The notes under the pieces are model-generated. The model was not told where the DNA came from. It saw only the letters and a program-made list of their open reading frames with translations, and searched no databases. This document shows, in pieces, positions 1-8,748 of a stretch of 51,531 nt of DNA (position 1 is the stretch's first letter; each line of letters opens with the position of its first letter). This DNA is from Phycisphaerales bacterium (GTDB lineage Bacteria > Planctomycetota > Phycisphaerae > Phycisphaerales > UBA1924): NCBI GenBank assembly GCA_016793015.1, contig JAEUJD010000045.1, positions 1 through 51,531 of the forward strand. Reading direction: 5' to 3'. A program made the position numbers and the translations under genes.

Positions 1-656
1 ACAACAAGAAGAACCCCTGCGGCCTCAAGTATGTGGATCACCTGGTCGGCAACGTCGAACTGGGCAAGATGAACTACTGGGTGCAGTGGTACGAGAACGT
101 GCTCGAGTTCAAGATGTTCAAGCACTTCGATGATGCGGATATCTCGACTGAGTTTTCGGCGCTGATGAGCAAGGTGATGGCGAGCGGCAACCACCTGATC
201 AAGATGCCGATTAACGAACCGGCGGCGGGCAAGAAGAAGAGCCAGGTGCAGGAATATCTCGACTGGCACTGCAACACGCCGGGCGTGCAGCACCTGGCGC
301 TGCGGACGGATGATGAGCTGCATTCGATCTCGACCTTGCGCAGCCGCGGCGTGGACTTCCTGATGCTGCCGGAGGCGTATTACGAGAAGGTGTGGGACCG
401 GGTGAACGGGATGCTGAAGCAGCACGGGCACGAGGCGGTGAAGGAAGACCACAAGAAGATCCGCGACCTGGGCATTCTTGTCGATGCGGATGATGAGGGG
501 TATTTGCTGCAGCTCTTTACCAAGCCGCTGCAGGATCGGCCGACGTTGTTCTTTGAGATCATTTGTCGGCGCGGATCGCAGAGCTTTGGCAAGGGGAATT
601 TCAAGGCGTTGTTTGAGGCACTGGAGATGGAGCAGGGGAAACGCGGGAATCTGTGA
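1..656 (+). CDS. hppD: 4-hydroxyphenylpyruvate dioxygenase, 3' part (5' truncated by window edge)
   Basis: Converts 4-hydroxyphenylpyruvate to homogentisate in tyrosine catabolism; a cytosolic non-haem Fe(II) enzyme. The frame is open from base 3 through the window edge, so the N-terminal vicinal-oxygen-chelate half is missing. The three iron ligands of the family are all visible: His in VDHLVGNV (codon at 39), His in GVQHLALRTDD (codon at 291) and Glu in FFEIICRRG (codon at 555). The C-terminal GNFKALFEALE helix is also typical. The GTG at 33 is an internal valine, not a start. The stop overlaps the putative next start by 4 bases. The family assignment is secure; only length and upstream context are unknown. 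Confidence 0.96.
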   Translation, partial: NKKNPCGLKYVDHLVGNVELGKMNYWVQWYENVLEFKMFKHFDDADISTEFSALMSKVMASGNHLIKMPINEPAAGKKKSQVQEYLDWHCNTPGVQHLALRTDDELHSISTLRSRGVDFLMLPEAYYEKVWDRVNGMLKQHGHEAVKEDHKKIRDLGILVDADDEGYLLQLFTKPLQDRPTLFFEIICRRGSQSFGKGNFKALFEALEMEQGKRGNL

Positions 657-1159
657 AGCAATCGGGCATTGCAATCTGGGGAATACCGATTTACTCAGAT
701 CCTGAGCCAGTCGATTTTATTTTTCATTGGCTGCGCTGCTCATGGGCTTCTTTTTTGCCGGGCAAGCTTTTGGACCAATCGAACGACACGTACGGCTACT
801 ACATCTGCGCAGTATCTGAGATTGACTATCCGCGATTGTTGTCAACAAGGCAGCTCAGCTCCCACATGATGTCGATCGAAATCGAAGCCAGCTTTGATTT
901 GGTGACTCATGGCACCGACGAAGATTCCGTTCTCCGGCCAGATTTCGTGTTTTTACTATCAAATCACAAGGCCACGCTCTCGCTTTCCGCAGAGGTTGAG
1001 GGCAAATACGGCGAGTACGTTGTGCGTCGCGTGCATCTTCGCCCGTATTCCAACGAGGGTGCTGGCGCTATTGGACGCTACGGCGGACCAATGACACCAT
1101 ATGTGTGCGATCTGCAACATGAGAATTGGATGTCTTTCCGCGGCAAGCAAACTGAATAA
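653..1159 (+). CDS. hypothetical protein, 168 aa
   Basis: I do not recognise this protein. It begins with GTG overlapping the TGA of the dioxygenase gene (GTGA), an arrangement often seen in translationally coupled genes, and runs 168 codons. There is no signal peptide, no clear membrane segment and no metal-binding motif. Codon use is noticeably more A/T-rich at third positions than in the flanking genes (many ATT, TTT, GAT), which suggests either recent acquisition or a weakly expressed gene. Several shorter frames overlap it, and no homology can be tested here. The call rests on frame length and on the coupled start. Confidence 0.4.
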   Translation: MKQSGIAIWGIPIYSDPEPVDFIFHWLRCSWASFLPGKLLDQSNDTYGYYICAVSEIDYPRLLSTRQLSSHMMSIEIEASFDLVTHGTDEDSVLRPDFVFLLSNHKATLSLSAEVEGKYGEYVVRRVHLRPYSNEGAGAIGRYGGPMTPYVCDLQHENWMSFRGKQTE

Positions 1160-1264
1160 CCTTATGTGCGACGAACGTTAGAAGTCGGTGCGTTTTGAAC
1201 GCGAGAGTGGCCTTGCAAGCCGTGAACTCTCCACGGCCCCCATCTCCCTTTCGTACGATCATTC

Positions 1265-2224
1265 GTGTCCCAGACAACCGCCTCGGCGGAAAACATCACG
1301 CTATCACCAACTGCCGAAAGCAATTCGCACCGGGCTGGACTCTGGTTTGGCATCGGCGCCTATCTCTGGTGGGGGCTCGTACCGACCTATTTCAAAGTGC
1401 TTGCCCACGTTCCGGCGCTGGTTGTGCTCGGACATCGGATCCTCGGTTCGATTGTGCTGCTTGCGATCCTCACGACGATCGGGCGGCATTGGCCGAGTGT
1501 GTGGCATCTTTTAACGCGCATCAAAGCATGGCCGTGGCTGATCGCCTCGACCACGTTCATCGCGACGAACTGGTTCATCTTCATCTACGCGATTGAGCAC
1601 AATCGCCTGGTTGAAGCCAGCCTCGGATACTTCATCAATCCGCTCGTGACGGTCGTGCTCGGGATGGTGTTCCTGTCCGAGCGGATGAGGAAGTTGCAGT
1701 GGGCCGCGGTTCTGATTGCTGCGAGCGGGCTTGTCTATCTGACGATCGCGAGGGGAGGGCTGCCATGGATCGCAATCGTGCTGCCAATCTCGTTTGCGTT
1801 CTACGGGCTTATTCGAAAAAAGGCTCCGCTCGGAGTTCTGACCGGTCTGTTCGTTGAAACGCTGTTGATGTTGCCATTCTTCCTGGTCTACGTGCCGTAC
1901 ATGCACCTGCGCGCCGGTGCGGAGGCGATCGACACGCCGGGAACGCTCGCGTTACTCTCGCTCGCCGGTGTGATCACGACGATTCCGATGCTCTGGTACG
2001 TCGCGGCGGCACGAAAACTTCCGCTGGTGACGCTCGGATTCCTCCAGTTCATCGCACCATCGCTGCAATTGCTTACTGCAGTCCTCGCGTTCGGTGAGCC
2101 CTTTGGGCGGGACAGACTCGTCGCGTGCGCAGCGATCTGGGTGGCGATGGTGATCTTCGTGATCGACCTTCTTCGAACTGCTGGACGAGGCAGGTCAATG
2201 GTGAGTGGGCCCGCAATAGAGTGA
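1265..2224 (+). CDS. rarD: RarD-type EamA-family permease
   Basis: Inner-membrane protein of the drug/metabolite transporter superfamily, RarD subgroup; the substrate is not established for the family. About ten hydrophobic segments are visible after a 25-residue polar N-terminus. Family hallmarks are GAYLWWGLVPTYFK at the first helix, the WFIFIYAI and LGYFINPLV segments in the first EamA repeat, and LQFIAPSLQLL in the second. At 319 residues it has normal RarD length. The start is GTG at 1265; the next plausible start would cut into helix 1. It stands alone and converges on the lectin/dockerin gene, with only 16 bases between stops. Confidence 0.9.
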   Translation: MSQTTASAENITLSPTAESNSHRAGLWFGIGAYLWWGLVPTYFKVLAHVPALVVLGHRILGSIVLLAILTTIGRHWPSVWHLLTRIKAWPWLIASTTFIATNWFIFIYAIEHNRLVEASLGYFINPLVTVVLGMVFLSERMRKLQWAAVLIAASGLVYLTIARGGLPWIAIVLPISFAFYGLIRKKAPLGVLTGLFVETLLMLPFFLVYVPYMHLRAGAEAIDTPGTLALLSLAGVITTIPMLWYVAAARKLPLVTLGFLQFIAPSLQLLTAVLAFGEPFGRDRLVACAAIWVAMVIFVIDLLRTAGRGRSMVSGPAIE

Positions 2225-2240
2225 AGCGGCGCGCCCTGAA

Positions 2241-3731
2241 TCACGGGCAAAGCAGTTCGTTGTATGCCTTGAGGAAGATGACGAAGTCGGCGTCGTCGAC
2301 TTGGGTATCTTGGTTCAAGTCGGCAGGGCAGGTCGCGGCACTGAGTTCGTACGCGCCGATATCGATTGGGAGCGCGCCCTTTCCCTTGTTCGCGACGGAC
2401 GGGACATCGACGAAGCGGAAGTTGCCGTCGGCGTCAACCAGATCGGAAGGCGCGGCGCTGAGGAAGCCCGATGCGAGCCCGGCGTCGATCGCGGGAGACT
2501 GCGGCTTCACACGAAAATTGTTCGCAGAAGGGTTCACGAACAATGGATCGGCGATCTGGTTGTCGACCCCGTCGATGAGAGATTGCAGAATGCAGTTCGT
2601 TGCGGTGCTTTCGTAGCCGCCGAAGGCTTCTGGGAGGACGCTGGCGTTCCCCCAGATGATTGTGTTGACGAAGTCGTTGGTAAAGATAGAGCAGAAGATT
2701 CCGTCGGTATTTGTAAAGCGCGTCACAACTGAATTCACGAGGCGGAAGGTCGGGCCGCCACCCGCGGACCAGACGAAGCCTCGCATATCGCGGAATATAC
2801 AGTTGACGGCGGTGAAGACGATGGACTCATAGCCGTTTGCACTCAGCAGGTAGGCGGTATCGTAAAACTCGCAGCGTTCAAAGGTGCATGGTCCTGACAC
2901 CAGCTCAAGCAGCTCGGCGTTGTCGGGCGCTAAGAGCGAACGAAAGGTGCAGTTGGTGAAAGCCACCGGTTTCGAGGTGAGATTGTCGATCGCGATGAGC
3001 GGCTGGTTGCCGCTCCGGCCGATGAAGTCGATTCCTTCAACGGAGGAACCGGCGTTCAGGACGAAGGACGGCGAAGATGTGCTGACGAGCCCCTGAATCC
3101 GCGTGAGCGCGGCGCCGGCACCCTGCAATTTCAGGCCGGTGAGTGATCGGGTCTGGGCGAGGTTGTACGTTCCGGGTGCAATCTTGATGCCCTTGGCATT
3201 CATGCTGCCAACAGCGACAAACGCGGCATCGAGCGAAGCAAACTCGCCGGGCACGTTCAGCGGGCCGGAGACTTCGACGATTGCGTCGCTCGATTGGGTT
3301 AGGGTGACGATATCCCAGGTTCCTTCGGGCGTGCCGTCGATCCGCACACAGTCCTTGGAGGCCGTGTTCGCCGGTTCGCCCGCACGCCATTTGCGGTATG
3401 CGCTCGTAGAGCCCGACGTCCAGACAAGAGTGCCTTCGGTTGCGATGTCGTTGAGGCCGATAAACGGCTTGGAGGCGTTCCCCACGACATTGGCGCGGAT
3501 CCAGGTATTCTCCGAGGCATCCTCAATCGTTGCGAAGTCTCCGCCCAGACCGAGGGCAAAGGAGCGGAGCTGATTCCAATCGCCCCCGGTGATGCGGTAA
3601 TAGCGCGAGCCGTTGGCGGGGTTGTAAACAGGGCCGAGCGCGACGCTGACTGCTCCGATTGCAGCGGGCGCAAGGGTCAGGGATCCGCCAACAAGTGACA
3701 TCCAGGCGAGGCATTGAATCGAAGTCTTCAT
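2241..3731 (-). CDS. secreted C-type-lectin / beta-helix protein with C-terminal dockerin-like module
   Basis: Exported multidomain protein of 496 aa. Residues 1-27 form a signal peptide ending near AAIGA. Residues about 35-165 resemble a C-type lectin fold (FIGLND, YRKWRAGEP, KDCVRI). Residues about 170-455 look like a right-handed parallel beta-helix of the polygalacturonase/pectate-lyase type (repeated short strands such as LKLQGAGAALTRI, FTNCTFRSL, FERCEFYDT). The last 33 residues carry the calcium-loop pattern ADLNQDTQVDDADF closed by a terminal CP. Probably a surface or released carbohydrate-binding protein; no enzyme residues can be assigned. It is divergent from the sigma-factor gene, with 197 bases between starts. 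Confidence 0.82.
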   Translation of the reverse strand: MKTSIQCLAWMSLVGGSLTLAPAAIGAVSVALGPVYNPANGSRYYRITGGDWNQLRSFALGLGGDFATIEDASENTWIRANVVGNASKPFIGLNDIATEGTLVWTSGSTSAYRKWRAGEPANTASKDCVRIDGTPEGTWDIVTLTQSSDAIVEVSGPLNVPGEFASLDAAFVAVGSMNAKGIKIAPGTYNLAQTRSLTGLKLQGAGAALTRIQGLVSTSSPSFVLNAGSSVEGIDFIGRSGNQPLIAIDNLTSKPVAFTNCTFRSLLAPDNAELLELVSGPCTFERCEFYDTAYLLSANGYESIVFTAVNCIFRDMRGFVWSAGGGPTFRLVNSVVTRFTNTDGIFCSIFTNDFVNTIIWGNASVLPEAFGGYESTATNCILQSLIDGVDNQIADPLFVNPSANNFRVKPQSPAIDAGLASGFLSAAPSDLVDADGNFRFVDVPSVANKGKGALPIDIGAYELSAATCPADLNQDTQVDDADFVIFLKAYNELLCP

Positions 3732-3928
3732 CGCGGGGTTCCTTGGGCGGGTTCAGATCAGAACACCAACCGCACGCGGAAAATGCGAGAACCGCCCCGC
3801 CCGACCCTCAGAAGTTCCCGGCCAAATTGTGTCCCAGGCTGTGGCAAGCCAGAATAGTTGCCGACCGAGATCGGCCGATACCAAACAGAACACCGACCGA
3901 AAGGACAGCGGCGTTACAATTCCAAGCG

Positions 3929-4576
3929 ATGGGCCAGAGGACTGATGTCACTTTGTTGCTGAATGAGCTTGCTGCGGGGCAGTCTGCCGCGGCGGATCGT
4001 CTGCTGCCTGTGCTCTACGACGAACTGCGGGCGCTGGCGGGGTCGTTCTTCCGGCACGAGCGGACGGACCACACGCTGCAGCCGACGGCGCTGGTGAACG
4101 AGGCGTATCTGAAACTTGTTGGTGGAACGGATGATGGAGATGCCGCGAAGCCGGTACACGCGACCAGTCGGGCGCACTTTCTGGCGCTTGCGGCCAAGGT
4201 GATGAGGCAGTTGCTGATCGATCACGCGCGGGCGAAGCGGACGCAGAAGCGCGGCGGCGCGGGTGAATCGGGTGCAGGCGAGGCGCGTCGCCGTTCGAGC
4301 GACACGATCATGCTGGCGCAGACACCATCGCCGGATTCCCCGAACGAGGCAGATGTGCTCGATCTTGAGGATGCGATGCAGGAACTGGCGAAAGCGTATC
4401 CGCGAGCGGCGCGCGTGGTGGAGCTGAAGTTCTTCGGCGGGCTGACTTCGCGGGAGATTGCGACCGTGCTCGAGATCGGCGATGCAACGGTTGAACGCGA
4501 TTGGGTGCTTGCGCGGGGCTGGCTGAATCGGCGGATGCAGCCGGGCGCGGCGACGGACCGCGCGGGTGGCGCATGA
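3929..4576 (+). CDS. ECF-family RNA polymerase sigma factor
   Basis: Extracytoplasmic-function sigma factor of the planctomycete-rich Sigma70_ECF type, 215 aa. Region 2 is visible from LLPVLYDELRALAG through LQPTALVNEAYLKL, then VMRQLLIDHARAKRTQKRGG. Region 4 is ARVVELKFFGGLTSREIATVLEI followed by the recognition helix DATVERDWVLARGWLN. The frame is open up to 3659, but that part would overlap the divergent gene's start, and ATG 3929 begins exactly at the family N-terminus (RTDVTLLLNE). I see no good Shine-Dalgarno sequence before it. Its stop overlaps the kinase start (ATGA), so kinase and sigma are probably coupled. No anti-sigma factor is adjacent. Confidence 0.93.
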   Translation: MGQRTDVTLLLNELAAGQSAAADRLLPVLYDELRALAGSFFRHERTDHTLQPTALVNEAYLKLVGGTDDGDAAKPVHATSRAHFLALAAKVMRQLLIDHARAKRTQKRGGAGESGAGEARRRSSDTIMLAQTPSPDSPNEADVLDLEDAMQELAKAYPRAARVVELKFFGGLTSREIATVLEIGDATVERDWVLARGWLNRRMQPGAATDRAGGA

Positions 4577-7347
4577 GCGAACCCGCTTCGCCATTTTCCT
4601 TGGAGCAGCGAGTCGCGAGAGCATTGGACGATGCCGGCGACTTGTCCGGTCCGGCGCTGCTCGCGCATTTGCGGCGAGCACACGCGGAGGATCCGGAACT
4701 GATCGCGGAGGTATGCACGCTGCTGAACCTTGCGAGCCAAGGCAACCCGGTGCTGGATTCAAGGCCGTTGGATGGGGCACGCACGGCTCTCGGCCGCCTG
4801 CACGATGCCCTCGCTTCGGATGTACGGCCGAGCGGTTCCGGAACGAAGGGCCAGGCATCGGTTGCTGGGCAACCGATGCCCGCGACCATCGGCGCCTATC
4901 GCATTCTCCGCATCGTCGGCGAAGGCGGCATGGGGCTGGTGTACGAGGCCGAGCAGCCGAATCCGAAGCGGCGGGTGGCGATCAAAGTGATCGGCCGCGG
5001 TGCCCATTCGCGGGCGACATTGGCCAGATTCCGCAACGAAGCGCAGGTGCTGGGGCAGTTGAAACATCCCGGCATCGCGCAGATTTACGAAGCCGCGACC
5101 GACCCCGCGACGGGCGAAGCCTTTTTCGCGATGGAGTTCATTGACGGGCCGTCGCTTACGGCGTTCGCGAGCGGGAAGGCGTTGAGCGATCGAGAGCGAG
5201 TGGAGCTGGTATCGCGGGTGTGCGACGCTGTGCAGCACGCCCATCAGAAGGGCGTGATCCATCGGGACCTCAAGCCCGTCAATATTCTGGTTGAATCGAG
5301 CAGCGACGACTCCCCCACTGCGCCTGCCTCCCGCATCGCTTGCAACCCAAAGGTTCTAGACTTCGGCGTTGCACGGCTGACTCAAGGCACCGGGGACGGC
5401 GTGGCCGAATCCGCAACACTCGCGCTCGATGCTCATCGCATCGTCGGCACGCTCGGTTATATGAGCCCCGAGCAATTCGAAGGCAAGCCAGAATTGCTGG
5501 ATACGCGAAGCGACGTTTATTCGCTCGGAGTCATTCTCTACGAACTGCTCGCGGGCAGGCTTCCAATCGATGTGAAGGATTTGACGATCACGCAGGCCGC
5601 GACGCGCGTGCGGCAGGAAGCGCCGCTTCGCCTCGGACGCACGCGCCCGTCATTGCGCGGCGATCTTGAGATCATTGCTGCGAAGGCGTTGAGCAAAGAG
5701 CGAGAGGCGCGCTATGCCTCGGCCGCCGAGCTCGCGGCCGACCTGCGGCGGTACCTGAATCACGAACCGATCGCTGCACGAGCTCCGGGAACTCTCTACA
5801 CGCTGGGCAAGTTCGCCCGCCGCAAGCCGGCGCTCACGGCTGTTTCGAGCATCGCATTCGTTGCGTTGGTGGGTGCGACGATCTTCAGCTCGATCCAGTA
5901 CCGTCGTGCGGACGCCGCCAGGCGAGCAGAAACACAGCAGGCGTTGCTCGCCAATCAGCGTGCCGAAGCCGAACTCGCGGCGCGCGAGCGTGCGGATCGG
6001 GCCGGGCAGCTCACCAAGGCGGTCAAGGAGTTTCTGCTCTTCCAATTGATCGGCGCCGCTTCACCCGAGAAACTGGGGTACGAGGCGAAAGTGCTCGACG
6101 TCATCAAGAACGCGGAAGAGGGCGTCGGCAAGACGTTTGCGGGCACGCCGGAGATCGAGGCCGAGATCCGGTTCGAGCTCGCGCGGGTGTACGACACGCT
6201 GGGTCAATGGGACAAAGCGCTGGCGCAGATCGATCGGGCCATCGCAATCTTTACCGAGATAGAGGGTCCCGTGGGACCTCGCACCGTTCGGGCACTCGGT
6301 CTCAAGGCGATCGCGCTGGCGAATACAAACCGCTTTGAAGACTCGGTTGCGGCGGCGCGGGATGCGCTCGAAAAACTGACGCGCACAAAGCCGGACGACT
6401 TTGGCAGCCGGATTTCTACAGCGGCCTCTCTTGGAAACTCGTTGCAAGCACTCAATCGGTACTCCGAAGCCGAGCCGGTTCTGCTCGAAGGCATCGCCCT
6501 CGCCGAGGCCAACCTGCCTCCGGGCGATGTCACGCGGCTGAACATCCGTTCGACCTATCTGGCGATGCTGAGCGCGATGGACCGCGCCGACGAGACGGTG
6601 CCCCAACTGAAGCTTCTGCTGGCGGAACAGGAAGCGTCGAGCGGGACCGATCACCCCCTCTCGCTCACGGCACGAAACAACCTCGTCAACATGCTTGTCA
6701 AATTGAAGCACAACGAGGAGGCGCTCGAATACGCGCTGCCGATGGTCGAACAGGCCAAGCGGGTCTTTCCCGAGGGCCACGTCCACCGGGGGATCGCGTT
6801 CACCACCGTGGCCGCCGTGCTTCGACGCAATCAGCGACCGGTTGAAGCGGCCGCACTCGCGCAGGAAGCATTTCGCAATTTCAGCAAGGCCAACGGAGAC
6901 TTCGCATTTTTCATGGAGAAGGCGGCCGAGTTCGCGTACCTCTCGCATCGGCAGGCGAAAGACGCCACTCTCGCCAAGGCGTGGGGTCTTCAGTACATCG
7001 CGTGCCGGTTCATGGGTGCATCGGATTCCGAGTTCCAGAGTCTGAAGGCCCGGCTGATCGAGATGGCCCCGTCACAAGGGCAGGAACCGACGGATGCCGG
7101 CGCTGCGCTCATTCTCGCAGATCTCATCGCACAGGTCGATGCGCTCGTGCCGCCCGAGGCGGGCAGACGGTGCGCGTACTTTGCGAATATGGCTCGCGCT
7201 TCGTTTCTGCTCGGGCTGCCGGATCAAGCACGCGACCTCCTGGCACGGGCGGAGAGAGAGCTCCCCCTTTCGCCGAGAATCGATGGCGATCGAAAACTCA
7301 TCGACGCCGCCATCGCCCTGTCGGAGCAGTCGGCAATCTCGAAGTAA
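4573..7347 (+). CDS. membrane-anchored Ser/Thr protein kinase with TPR region
   Basis: Hanks-type kinase, 924 aa. An N-terminal helical segment (1-105) precedes the kinase domain (about 107-400): glycine loop GEGGMG at 116-121, ATP-anchoring Lys138 (AIKVIG), catalytic HRDLKPVN from 230 and DFG at 263-265, all intact, so it should be active. One transmembrane helix follows at about 420-440, then a charged coiled segment and helical repeats of TPR type to about residue 800. The topology predicted is a cytosolic kinase with the TPR part across the membrane. ATG 4573 overlaps the sigma-factor stop, a layout common in Planctomycetota, where the pair is thought to form a signalling unit. Its substrate is unknown; the neighbouring sigma factor is the obvious candidate. 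Confidence 0.93.
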   Translation: MSEPASPFSLEQRVARALDDAGDLSGPALLAHLRRAHAEDPELIAEVCTLLNLASQGNPVLDSRPLDGARTALGRLHDALASDVRPSGSGTKGQASVAGQPMPATIGAYRILRIVGEGGMGLVYEAEQPNPKRRVAIKVIGRGAHSRATLARFRNEAQVLGQLKHPGIAQIYEAATDPATGEAFFAMEFIDGPSLTAFASGKALSDRERVELVSRVCDAVQHAHQKGVIHRDLKPVNILVESSSDDSPTAPASRIACNPKVLDFGVARLTQGTGDGVAESATLALDAHRIVGTLGYMSPEQFEGKPELLDTRSDVYSLGVILYELLAGRLPIDVKDLTITQAATRVRQEAPLRLGRTRPSLRGDLEIIAAKALSKEREARYASAAELAADLRRYLNHEPIAARAPGTLYTLGKFARRKPALTAVSSIAFVALVGATIFSSIQYRRADAARRAETQQALLANQRAEAELAARERADRAGQLTKAVKEFLLFQLIGAASPEKLGYEAKVLDVIKNAEEGVGKTFAGTPEIEAEIRFELARVYDTLGQWDKALAQIDRAIAIFTEIEGPVGPRTVRALGLKAIALANTNRFEDSVAAARDALEKLTRTKPDDFGSRISTAASLGNSLQALNRYSEAEPVLLEGIALAEANLPPGDVTRLNIRSTYLAMLSAMDRADETVPQLKLLLAEQEASSGTDHPLSLTARNNLVNMLVKLKHNEEALEYALPMVEQAKRVFPEGHVHRGIAFTTVAAVLRRNQRPVEAAALAQEAFRNFSKANGDFAFFMEKAAEFAYLSHRQAKDATLAKAWGLQYIACRFMGASDSEFQSLKARLIEMAPSQGQEPTDAGAALILADLIAQVDALVPPEAGRRCAYFANMARASFLLGLPDQARDLLARAERELPLSPRIDGDRKLIDAAIALSEQSAISK

Positions 7348-7351
7348 TCGG

Positions 7352-8137
7352 CTAGGAGGCCCTGCTCGCACCGTCACGCGCAGGTGTCCCGCGTTCGAGG
7401 AAACGCCGGATGATTCCCAGCCCGTATCGGCTCGCGGCGTCCCGAACGAACTTCCCGAAATCCACGTGCGCCCCGTCGCCCGCGCCGTCGGAAATCACGC
7501 GAACAACGCCCAGGGGGATGCCGTGTTCAAAGCAGACCTGGGCGACCGCGCCGCCCTCCATCTCCACGCATACGGCGCTCGGAACTTTGGCACGCAGGGC
7601 GTCGCGTTCGGCGTGTGTTGAAACGAAGCGGTCGCCGCTCGCGATGTCGCCTCGGATGACTTTGGGGTCACGGATACCCAGTTCGGCTACGGCGGCGGAC
7701 GCCACCTCCGTGTCAAAGCCCTCCCGCAGAAAGGCTTCGGCGCTCGAGAACAGGCTGTTTCGGATCGCATCCTCCGTGGCGAACGAGCTTGTCTTGAGCA
7801 GCGGGATCTCAAGCGGAGCGAACAGCGGCGACGCATCCATATCGTGCTGCCAGAGCCGATCGCCGACGACGATGTCGCCGATCCGCAGATCGGGCCGGAG
7901 CGCACCCGCGACGCCACTGAAGAGAATCGATCCGACCCGGTGCACATCGATGAGGTGTTGAGCGGTTGCCGCGGCGGCGACCTTGCCCATTCGGCTGAAG
8001 ACCAGCACCACGCGCCGGCCCGCCAGCGTGCCGGTGCAGTAAGTGCGTCCGCCGTGCACGTGCTCGGTCTCGCGCGCCAGTTCCCGGGCCAGCAACGCGG
8101 CTTCTTCGGGCATGGCGGTCATGATGCCGATGGTCAC
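7352..8137 (-). CDS. mtnN: 5'-methylthioadenosine/S-adenosylhomocysteine nucleosidase
   Basis: Cleaves adenine from MTA and SAH, recycling by-products of polyamine synthesis and methylation; cytosolic. 261 aa. N-terminus IGIMTAMPEEAALL places the general base at Glu12. The nucleoside-binding signature VEMEGGAVAQ (Met193, Glu194) and catalytic Asp217 in RVISDGAGD are present. FSGVAGALRPDLRIGDIV is the family glycine-rich segment. The C-terminus is about 25 residues longer than the E. coli enzyme. It overlaps the upstream cupin gene by 4 bases, so the two are co-translated. It meets the kinase gene tail to tail with 4 bases between stops. A futalosine hydrolase-like role is possible but less likely. 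Confidence 0.92.
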   Translation of the reverse strand: MTIGIMTAMPEEAALLARELARETEHVHGGRTYCTGTLAGRRVVLVFSRMGKVAAAATAQHLIDVHRVGSILFSGVAGALRPDLRIGDIVVGDRLWQHDMDASPLFAPLEIPLLKTSSFATEDAIRNSLFSSAEAFLREGFDTEVASAAVAELGIRDPKVIRGDIASGDRFVSTHAERDALRAKVPSAVCVEMEGGAVAQVCFEHGIPLGVVRVISDGAGDGAHVDFGKFVRDAASRYGLGIIRRFLERGTPARDGASRAS

Positions 8138-8724
8138 GGACGCGGCTCTCCCTGGCTGGGCGTCAGCGCATCAATGAGTCCGGCGACCTTTGCATCCGCA
8201 TTCGGGCAGAGCGCGAGCATCTCTTCGCGTGTACCAAGCCGGAAGTCCGCCCACTCAAAGCCGGGTGAAACTGTGCACCCCAGAAGCGCGTAGCCTGCCG
8301 ATCCCCCAATGATTCCGCTTGTGTCCGGCGAACCCGAGCGGCATTGAATCCGGCAGCCTTGCCAGACGCCCCTGGGTACAACCATTTGCGGTCGCTCGCC
8401 ACGCTCAAGATCGCTGCCGATGGTTACCACGTTCGTGCTGCCATCCGGAAAGATGTGCAGTTGCTCGACGGCGTCTCCCGCGTAGTGATGAAACACCTCG
8501 TCGCTTTGGACAAGGTGCATGAGCGACGCGACACCGGGCGCGAGGAGGAAATAGATCTGCGTGCTGTGATGCCTGCCGCAGTCTGGGGATTGGTATCGGC
8601 CGGGGAGCGCGCCAGAGGGAATCTTCTCGCCCGAGCGATAGGTCTCTCGGAAATAGCCGCCCTCGTCCGGAAGTGGGACGAGGCCGAGCAATCCGACAAT
8701 TCGAGCCGCGGCGGCGTTGAGCAC
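8134..8724 (-). CDS. cupin_5 / DUF985 family protein
   Basis: A 196-aa single-domain cupin of the DUF985 (cupin_5) family, whose biochemical role is not established. Family features are the N-terminal helix IVGLLGLVPLPDEGGYFRETYRS, the strand STQIYFLLAPG, the DEVFHHYAGDAVEQLHIFPDG core, the VVPRGVWQG turn and the ending TVSPGFEWADFRLG. It is sandwiched on the minus strand between the CHAD gene (24 bases upstream) and mtnN (4-base overlap), so transcription with both is likely. Relatives are often annotated as sugar-epimerase-like; nothing here assigns a substrate. Confidence 0.88.
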   Translation of the reverse strand: MLNAAAARIVGLLGLVPLPDEGGYFRETYRSGEKIPSGALPGRYQSPDCGRHHSTQIYFLLAPGVASLMHLVQSDEVFHHYAGDAVEQLHIFPDGSTNVVTIGSDLERGERPQMVVPRGVWQGCRIQCRSGSPDTSGIIGGSAGYALLGCTVSPGFEWADFRLGTREEMLALCPNADAKVAGLIDALTPSQGEPRP

Positions 8725-8748
8725 GGGATGAGCGTATGACCGGGCGGG

